Assembly: GCA_029260035.1 (NCBI GenBank)
Contig: JAJDEA010000094.1
Location: 1 to 61,633 of the forward strand
Length of the DNA: 61,633 nucleotides
Direction of reading: 5' to 3'
DNA from: Phycisphaerae bacterium
GTDB lineage: Bacteria; Planctomycetota; Phycisphaerae; UBA1845
Shown here: piece after piece, positions 56,387-61,633 of the stretch
Layout of the letters: each line of letters begins with the position of its first letter
How positions within the stretch are numbered: the stretch's first letter is position 1
Made by a program: the position numbers and the translations under genes
The notes under the pieces: model-generated
Seen by the model: the letters and a program-made list of their open reading frames with translations, nothing else
Database searches by the model: none
Told to the model about the DNA's origin: nothing

Positions 56387-58552
56387 CTACGGAACTCTTG
56401 TTGGTAGCCCACTGGGCGTTTCCCGTCCTGCGAACTTCCGTTGACCAATTTGAAAACTTAACTCCTTATCACTTCTAACCAATACATCTGACACCACAAC
56501 ACCTTCATACTCTTCGTTCTTGGACACAAATAAATCCTCTTCCAACTTGTCGCTACGAATGATCCTAACTCTTGGATGACCATGCAAACCAGCCCTTTCA
56601 AGTTGCCGTTTTACTTTGTCCAAAGCCTCCTTACACGTCGCAATGACAACGATCCTAGTGAAGTTCTCCTCAAGGTTTTTGATTACATTGAAAACCACAT
56701 CAGACTTTCCAGTTTCGATTTCAAACGCAAGTCTTTCAGTAGATCTTGCAATTCTGTCGCCTCTCAATGCACTCACAAGTTCTTCAATTGGTGGAGGGTA
56801 TCTTGAAAGAACTTGGTATCTCTTTTCTCCAAAGACATCAACTCTACCTTTGCGGAGTGGCAATTCCTTTACTGCATTGTAACCGTTATCCTGTAGGGCT
56901 CTTAAATAATAATTCTTCCAAAATTCATGTGCCAAAGACTCTCTTCTTGTTTCATTGACATGTAATCCCAACGCTTTTTTCCCAGAACTCGTGATCCTAA
57001 GTAGGAGTTTTTTCGTTCTGGCTATTCGGATGTATTCTTGTTCAATCAATCCCGACTTGAGCAATCGACTCTTCAAAGCTGTACTCTTATTAACACCCCA
57101 TCCTAGTCTCTTGTATCTTCTTCTTACTGGATCGTTTGGATAATTGAAAACGTCTTTCAAGAATTCCACCGCATCGTCGCTTATCACTTCTTGACTTTCA
57201 CTGATTCCTTCTTTTCTAAGTTGCTCATCCAGTTTTCGCCGTAGCTTATAGCGTGGAGTTTTACCCTCCACATAATTCTTAAGCATTGAGCCATCTACAA
57301 GGCCTTTCTTGAATTCGACTAATGGAAACCTCACTAAGAACGGTTTGTTCCATCTATCCTGCAACTTCACAACACCTTGACCAATAGGCAATCTGCTGAG
57401 CCATGTCTTATCATCTTGATCCAGTAAAGAGAGTGAAGAAGCTCGATTGATGTCTGGTTGGTCTTTTTGATTCAAACAAATACTCGTATAAGTATTCCCA
57501 AGAGCAACCTGCGATAACAAACTTGGATGTTGATCTATAACCACAATTGCGATGCCTAACTCACGACATTGTCGGAGGAGCATATTCATCACTGATTCCT
57601 TTGCCTTGTATTGTTGCTTGTACAAGACATGATGAGCCTCTTCGATGAAGATCACTAACTTGAGTTTTTCACGATCTGAACCTGCAAGTCGAACATAGTA
57701 GATCCACAAGCCAAGTAACGGAATTAAGAATTTCTTCATGCTTTGATCGAGACTATCCAATTCAATAATCGTACTTTCTTCTAACAATGACCGAACAAGT
57801 TCCTTTTGCGTTACTTGACTTTCAAACGGATTAAAAAGCACTAGACTTTCAAGAGCACGTATAGCTGTAGTTTTCCAGCCAGTGGATCGACCAGTCGTAG
57901 GCATCCTCTCAAGAGCTAAGAGAACTTGCTGAGGTGTTGGCCATTCATCTTTAGACGTAGAAAATAGAACCTTTCTTATTAAACTCCTTGAGCCATCACC
58001 GAGAGTGTATGCATCGCTAAGCACATCGACAAGATGATTATTGTAGACACTAGGCTCAAGACCAGGAGGTGGAATAAAGGGATTAAATGGAAATGGTGAC
58101 AATTCGCGACCTGGAGTAAAGACATTTACTTTTTTTTTCAAAGTAGGCAACAAGTGTCTTGCTGTTCTTTTCCAATCAAGGAACAAGAACGGAATTTTCT
58201 TAGTTTCGAGTTGCTGAATCAGATGAAAGGCAATATTGGTTTTTCCAGACCCTGAACGACCGTAAATACCGAGGTTTTGTATCAACTCATCTTCACGAAT
58301 TCCGCAATGCCATTTTTCCTTCTCGTATAGAATTGATCCGAGATGAATTGTTCCTTTGGCCCTTTTTTCTGAGGGCAAAGACGTCAGTAATTTGTCCTCG
58401 TACCTTCCTAGAACTTGACGTGCCTGAAAGTGAATTTCTCTCTCAAGAAGACTTTTTGTTTTTTCATTGACTTGCGGAAGAACTTCTCTCCAGTATCGCA
58501 CCTGTTCGGGTAACAATGGCTGAAGCTTATTCAGTAGTTTAACTACCGGCAT
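56387..58552 (-). CDS. HerA-like ATPase with winged-helix and PD-(D/E)XK-like C-terminal domains
   Basis: A 721-residue DNA-translocating ATPase. An N-terminal helical and HAS-like region (1-90) precedes Walker A GRSGSGKTN (98-106). Walker B is LVIFIEEAHH (299-308), and the sensor region is IAIVVIDQHPSLLS (335-347). A winged-helix stretch follows (about 455-530, GWGVNKSTALKSRLLKSGLI). The C-terminal part (540-660) has RVDVFGEK and FEIETGKSD, the D...ExE-K pattern of a restriction-type nuclease fold. Such DUF87/HerA proteins occur in archaea and mobile elements. It is the last gene of a four-gene unit. Confidence 0.85.
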   Translation of the reverse strand: MPVVKLLNKLQPLLPEQVRYWREVLPQVNEKTKSLLEREIHFQARQVLGRYEDKLLTSLPSEKRAKGTIHLGSILYEKEKWHCGIREDELIQNLGIYGRSGSGKTNIAFHLIQQLETKKIPFLFLDWKRTARHLLPTLKKKVNVFTPGRELSPFPFNPFIPPPGLEPSVYNNHLVDVLSDAYTLGDGSRSLIRKVLFSTSKDEWPTPQQVLLALERMPTTGRSTGWKTTAIRALESLVLFNPFESQVTQKELVRSLLEESTIIELDSLDQSMKKFLIPLLGLWIYYVRLAGSDREKLKLVIFIEEAHHVLYKQQYKAKESVMNMLLRQCRELGIAIVVIDQHPSLLSQVALGNTYTSICLNQKDQPDINRASSLSLLDQDDKTWLSRLPIGQGVVKLQDRWNKPFLVRFPLVEFKKGLVDGSMLKNYVEGKTPRYKLRRKLDEQLRKEGISESQEVISDDAVEFLKDVFNYPNDPVRRRYKRLGWGVNKSTALKSRLLKSGLIEQEYIRIARTKKLLLRITSSGKKALGLHVNETRRESLAHEFWKNYYLRALQDNGYNAVKELPLRKGRVDVFGEKRYQVLSRYPPPIEELVSALRGDRIARSTERLAFEIETGKSDVVFNVIKNLEENFTRIVVIATCKEALDKVKRQLERAGLHGHPRVRIIRSDKLEEDLFVSKNEEYEGVVVSDVLVRSDKELSFQIGQRKFAGRETPSGLPTRVP

Positions 58553-58928
58553 TTTTGCTCACCTGTCCTTGAGAGTGCAATTGAAATAACCGATCTTCCA
58601 ATTTCCTTACTTCATGTTCGTGATGTTGAGTTAGTTGTCTTCGTTCCTTATCAATCTGCAACAGCTTGGTTTTCAAATTATCTCGAATTTCAAACATTGC
58701 ATGGAATTGCCGTGGATAATACGAATCTAGTTTTAGAAGATCAGAATCTACGTAACACTCTGCTCGTACAAGCTGCACAAGTTGATGCTCATGTAGTCCT
58801 TGAAGCCGTTCAAGTTGTTTTTCGACCAGCTGTTTTTCACTATGAACTAAGGAGCGTGGAGAAATTTTATCTTGAGTATTTGAATTTTTCTCCAGATTCA
58901 AAACTTGATTCAGGATTTCCGTTGTCAT
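58539..58928 (-). CDS. Coiled-coil protein of the HerA operon
   Basis: A 129-residue helical protein with long heptad runs (SEKQLVEKQLERLQGLHEHQLVQLV, then DNLKTKLLQIDKERRQLTQHHEHEVRKLEDRLFQLHSQGQ). No enzymatic motif. It overlaps the HerA start by 14 bases and the upstream stop by four, so it is translated in strict coupling with both. It may act as an adaptor or oligomerisation subunit for the ATPase. Confidence 0.75.
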   Translation of the reverse strand: MTTEILNQVLNLEKNSNTQDKISPRSLVHSEKQLVEKQLERLQGLHEHQLVQLVRAECYVDSDLLKLDSYYPRQFHAMFEIRDNLKTKLLQIDKERRQLTQHHEHEVRKLEDRLFQLHSQGQVSKNAGS

Positions 58929-59392
58929 TTTTCCGACTCAGGTTGAGTTGATTCATGTAATTCCCATCTGTACTTGTATTCATCGTAAACAGGTTGATGC
59001 TTGTACGCTTTTCCTTTACGTTTCCAATTGCTAGGTTTGACTTCACGAGAACAACGTGCGTTAATTGCTCGTAGGGAACTTCCAGATTCACTTTGCAAAG
59101 TGTAAGTAATTACTCGTTCATAGCCCATCAACTGACCCAGCTGCTTCATTCTGGCAAGGAGTTTGGAGCACGCGTTTGGATTTCCTTCAAGGACACAAAC
59201 TCTACGTATTTCTAATGTCTTGCCGTTATCTAGTAGCCTTGCTATTGGCCTTGCTGCGATTGACACACCAACAAGTTTTCCATCCTTTTCTAAACCTAAC
59301 GAGAATTTATGAGATAGAACTTTTTTGTTGTGCCTATGGTGCTTGTCAACAAAGTCATTCGCTTGCTTCAAATGGAGAGGGATGATTTTCAT
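58925..59392 (-). CDS. XF1762-like acetyltransferase-fold protein
   Basis: A 155-residue GNAT-related protein. The start MKIIPLHLKQANDFVDKHHRHNK, then LGLEKDGKLVGVSIAARPIARLLDNGKTLEIRRVCVLEGNPNACSKLLARM, matches the phage/mobile-element XF1762 family. The pyrophosphate-binding turn is NACSKLLARM. Its substrate is unknown. It overlaps its neighbours by ATGA on both sides. Confidence 0.8.
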   Translation of the reverse strand: MKIIPLHLKQANDFVDKHHRHNKKVLSHKFSLGLEKDGKLVGVSIAARPIARLLDNGKTLEIRRVCVLEGNPNACSKLLARMKQLGQLMGYERVITYTLQSESGSSLRAINARCSREVKPSNWKRKGKAYKHQPVYDEYKYRWELHESTQPESEK

Positions 59393-59970
59393 CTTACTAC
59401 CCCAGAGTCTGCCATGAGCAAAAGTGTCTTGAGTTGTTCACCTAGCTTTGTTAGTCGGTAACGCGGATGTGCCTTTCCAGAAATATAGACTGTGTTGACT
59501 ATGCCTCCGGTTTTCAAGAACTGTACGACTTCACGCACATTGTTGGCACTCAGTTTTAGATCTGGAATCAAGAATGTGGCAATACGTTTGATCTTTGCGG
59601 ATTGCAGTGGCTTATGTAAAGTCTTGATGACCGCTGAACGATGACTAAAGCACACCGCTCCATACAGTATCCATTCCGCTTTGGTAAGGTTTGGAATTGG
59701 TTTCGGGATACTGCTCTTAGGACAGAGTTTTTCTCGACATCTATGCCCAAGACTTGTCAGCCAATACAGACGACTACATCTAGCTGCTGGATTCAAACAA
59801 GCAACTAACTCGTAGATTAGTAATTCATTCAAAACATGACTGCATGAATCTCTACTCGACTTTGTTCTACGGGAAAGTTGCGTCGCGTTTATTGGTTGCG
59901 TCATTTGGCGAAGGACGTTTTTGCGTCTTTCGCTTTGTTTTACATAGTGGTAAGCTTCTTCAAACTGCAC
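59389..59970 (-). CDS. Winged-helix regulator heading the HerA operon
   Basis: A 193-residue protein with two winged-helix units. The first is RKNVLRQMTQPINATQLSRRTKSSRDSCSHVLNELLIYELVACLN. The second is ANNVREVVQFLKTGGIVNTVYISGKAHPRYRLTKLGEQL. This double arrangement is common in archaeal transcription regulators. The GTG at 59970 has no strong Shine-Dalgarno. A perfect 14-bp palindrome lies 11 bases upstream, which suggests autoregulation of the whole operon. Confidence 0.75.
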   Translation of the reverse strand: MQFEEAYHYVKQSERRKNVLRQMTQPINATQLSRRTKSSRDSCSHVLNELLIYELVACLNPAARCSRLYWLTSLGHRCREKLCPKSSIPKPIPNLTKAEWILYGAVCFSHRSAVIKTLHKPLQSAKIKRIATFLIPDLKLSANNVREVVQFLKTGGIVNTVYISGKAHPRYRLTKLGEQLKTLLLMADSGVVR

Positions 59971-59980
59971 TTGTCATGCA

Positions 59981-59994
59981 ATTAGCCGGCTAAT
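59981..59994. promoter_or_regulatory. Palindromic operator upstream of the HerA operon
   Basis: ATTAGCCGGCTAAT is a perfect 14-bp inverted repeat placed directly before the operon start. It is a likely binding site for the winged-helix protein encoded by the first gene. Confidence 0.55.
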
Positions 59995-60565
59995 ATCCTC
60001 CCGAAAGCACATCTTCTGTGTACTATTCGTAACCAACGTTGGTATCATGAAGAACTGCGGATGTGTTCATTTAGTTTGAACTGGTTTGCCTGTTTGCTAT
60101 TCAGACTGGCCAACTCGAATCAGCATTAACGCTGTTCAAGTTTCGACCGAAAGCTTTAAGAAGAAAGAGCCGAATTGCATCGCGGCTGAGAGCGTTCGAG
60201 CTCTTTCCAGTTCCGCTTCTGCAGACACAGAGGCGGGACTTAACTTCTACGTATTTGGAAATTGTTGATACTAATAAATATTGTTGTAATGCAACTACTA
60301 CGCAGTGCGAACGGAAGCGTAACAACCAGATTGTTCTAGACGGTAGTGTCAGCAGTCACTCGTCACCACCCATTTCTAATAGACGACGGTTCGACAGTAG
60401 GTTATCCTATCTTTTTGCTGAAGGACTGGTGAAACGAATCAGTTCGTAATGGCGAACCTTGAATTTCCGGGGCAATTGACATAACCTGACACGACTCAGG
60501 TTCAAGAGCGATAACGGCTATAACCGCGATTGTGAACAGGGTGATCATAAGATGTTCACAACCGC
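59995..60565. other. Divergent intergenic region
   Basis: About 570 bp between the HerA operon and the LamG-domain gene. No gene, tRNA or insertion-sequence motif was recognised. Promoters for both directions should lie here, but no confident box pair was found. Confidence 0.4.
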
Positions 60566-61633
60566 ATGGATTTTTTTCATATGAATCAGACTGGAAAATC
60601 AGCCACTGGTTCTGCCACCGTCTCGAGGGTGACGAATCAACCAATTGAGAGCCTTAACAAGGAACAACTAGGGACCCGGAAATTACTGCGAGAAGTTGAA
60701 TTATTAGAGAAACCTCACTGGAGACGCCCACAGGTCCTACTGGGAGTATGTACAACTCTGGTTGCGGGCATTGGTGTCTTCGGACAGTGTGCTTATTCCA
60801 GACGGGAATTACAGCTGGCGGAATTCGAGAGGGCAGAAGCACTTGAAGTGAAGGGCGAAGCCAACGCCAGATTCGAGAGAGCAACAATACTTGAAAACGA
60901 AACGAGCGATGCGACCGAAAGTCTCGTTTCAGAGATTGATTCCCTTGAGGACCAAGCTCGTAGAGTCCGAAAAGCAGGTACACTTGAGGATGCACTGGCA
61001 GCTGTCCCACATGATCCGCTGTTGCAGGGATTGGTCAGTTATTGGAAATTTGATGGTGATACTGCGAACAGCCTATCTAATGGTCCATCCCTCTCGGAAC
61101 AGAATGAAGTAGAATTCAATGACGATGGTTTGTTCGGGCAGAGTTTAAGTTTCAGCAGAAACCCCAACTCATTTCTAGCGACTAGCGGCGACGTCACGTC
61201 ACTGAACTTCGGGGTATCTCCGTTTACAATTCAGGTGTGGGTCAAGTTCAAGAGACTGCGTGGTGAACAAGTGCTTATTGAAAAGTGGGAGAACAACAAG
61301 AGCGGATGGACGCTAACCAAACTTCCGGGAAGGCTAATACGGTTTCATTGCATGGTTCCAGGAAACGGCAAGTTTGAGGCAGACGTGATGACGTTGGCGG
61401 CAGGTGTATGGCATCACATTGTTGTTGTACGTCATTCTGACGAGATAAGAATCTTTGTTGATGGACGGGATAGGACGGTACCAAGACCGAGGGGTGTAGG
61501 TGGAATCACGAGCAATAATCGCCGTATGTCCTTCGGTCGTCGCGATGTCGAGGGACGTTTTCCGCTAGACGGTTTTCTTGATGAAATAGCTATATGGAAC
61601 CGGGATCTTACTCGCAAAGACATTTCCAAGCTA
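60566..61633 (+). CDS. LamG/concanavalin-like domain membrane protein (3' end outside window)
   Basis: At least 356 codons, open to the right edge. A cytoplasmic N-terminus of about 60 residues precedes one membrane helix (VLLGVCTTLVAGIGVFGQCAY). A coiled coil follows (LQLAEFERAEALEVKGEANARFERATILENE). From about residue 165 comes a LamG-like jelly roll: GLVSYWKFDGDTANSLSNG, SPFTIQVWVKFKR, GVWHHIVVVRHSDEIRIFVDG, and GFLDEIAIWNRDLTRKDI. Such domains bind carbohydrates or proteins outside the cell. Starts at 60566 and 60581 are possible; neither has a clear Shine-Dalgarno. Confidence 0.85.
   Translation, partial: MDFFHMNQTGKSATGSATVSRVTNQPIESLNKEQLGTRKLLREVELLEKPHWRRPQVLLGVCTTLVAGIGVFGQCAYSRRELQLAEFERAEALEVKGEANARFERATILENETSDATESLVSEIDSLEDQARRVRKAGTLEDALAAVPHDPLLQGLVSYWKFDGDTANSLSNGPSLSEQNEVEFNDDGLFGQSLSFSRNPNSFLATSGDVTSLNFGVSPFTIQVWVKFKRLRGEQVLIEKWENNKSGWTLTKLPGRLIRFHCMVPGNGKFEADVMTLAAGVWHHIVVVRHSDEIRIFVDGRDRTVPRPRGVGGITSNNRRMSFGRRDVEGRFPLDGFLDEIAIWNRDLTRKDISKL

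Larger units (their letters stand above)
39301..61633. mobile_element. Inferred end of a large genomic island in tRNA-Arg, continuing past the window
   Basis: An element that integrates in a tRNA 3' end leaves the chromosomal 3' fragment on one side and an intact tRNA on the other. The fragment's missing 5' half points right, so the element should extend right from 39301 with the intact tRNA-Arg and integrase beyond 61633. Support comes from accessory gene content, AT-rich composition from 45.9 kb and apparently foreign genes. Neither the integrase nor the second att site is in the window, so the right limit is unknown. Confidence 0.55.

Overview
The window looks like bacterial chromosome from the phylum Planctomycetota, possibly Phycisphaerae-like. 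This is inferred from gene content: IPTL-type C-terminal sorting signals, dockerin/thrombospondin-3-like secreted proteins, Cys-rich repeat proteins, a prepilin and planctomycete-style AlpA/integrase modules. No rRNA is present to settle it.

Region 1 (1-25.5 kb) is ordinary, fairly GC-rich core chromosome. It holds a truncated M14 carboxypeptidase, a stand-alone IF-2 N-terminal domain, a CBS-domain protein, dnaK, an ACT-domain protein, surface and pilin-like proteins, and an operon that looks like lipid synthesis. That operon (17.3 to 9.4 kb, minus strand) contains a PlsC acyltransferase, a 1418-residue reductase/ligase/ACP/acyltransferase fusion resembling myxobacterial ElbD, a HAD phosphatase, a zinc alcohol dehydrogenase and a YegS-type lipid kinase. 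After it come nrnA-ribF, a glycosyltransferase, an FAD/Fe-S oxidoreductase, a DUF1579 lipoprotein, an ABC ATPase and tRNA-Lys(CTT).

Region 2 (25,515-35,176) is an integrated element with precise ends. A 51-bp perfect direct repeat of the tRNA-Lys 3' part bounds it. It carries a tyrosine integrase, a Cro/CI-like repressor, a primase-helicase, two AlpA-like proteins, exported cargo proteins, a HicB/HicA pair and a DUF5681-like protein. The set resembles a phage satellite. Joining the two ends in the excised circle would extend the integrase gene in frame by 61 codons, so integration replaces the enzyme's C-terminal tail.

Region 3 (35.2-39.3 kb) is a short chromosomal interval with a GIY-YIG nuclease, two small genes, an IS21 transposase remnant and a lipoprotein. 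It ends at a 5'-truncated tRNA-Arg(TCT).

Region 4 (39.3-61.6 kb) lies on the side of that fragment where an element inserted into tRNA-Arg would sit, so it is probably one end of a second, larger island continuing past the window. It is visibly AT-richer from about 45.9 kb. It carries TonB plus a receptor, a cold-shock protein, a glyoxalase, a probable UxxC selenoprotein with an in-frame TGA, and a nuclease-like protein. It also has a 1463-residue three-module secreted protein with internal sorting signals and internal signal peptides, and a toxin-antitoxin pair and a DUF483-like gene with archaeal-looking promoters. Further right are several small or membrane proteins, a tightly overlapping four-gene operon (winged-helix regulator, XF1762-like acetyltransferase, coiled coil, HerA ATPase fused to a PD-(D/E)XK-like domain), and a LamG-domain protein cut by the window edge.

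All family assignments come from reading motifs by eye; no database search was run.
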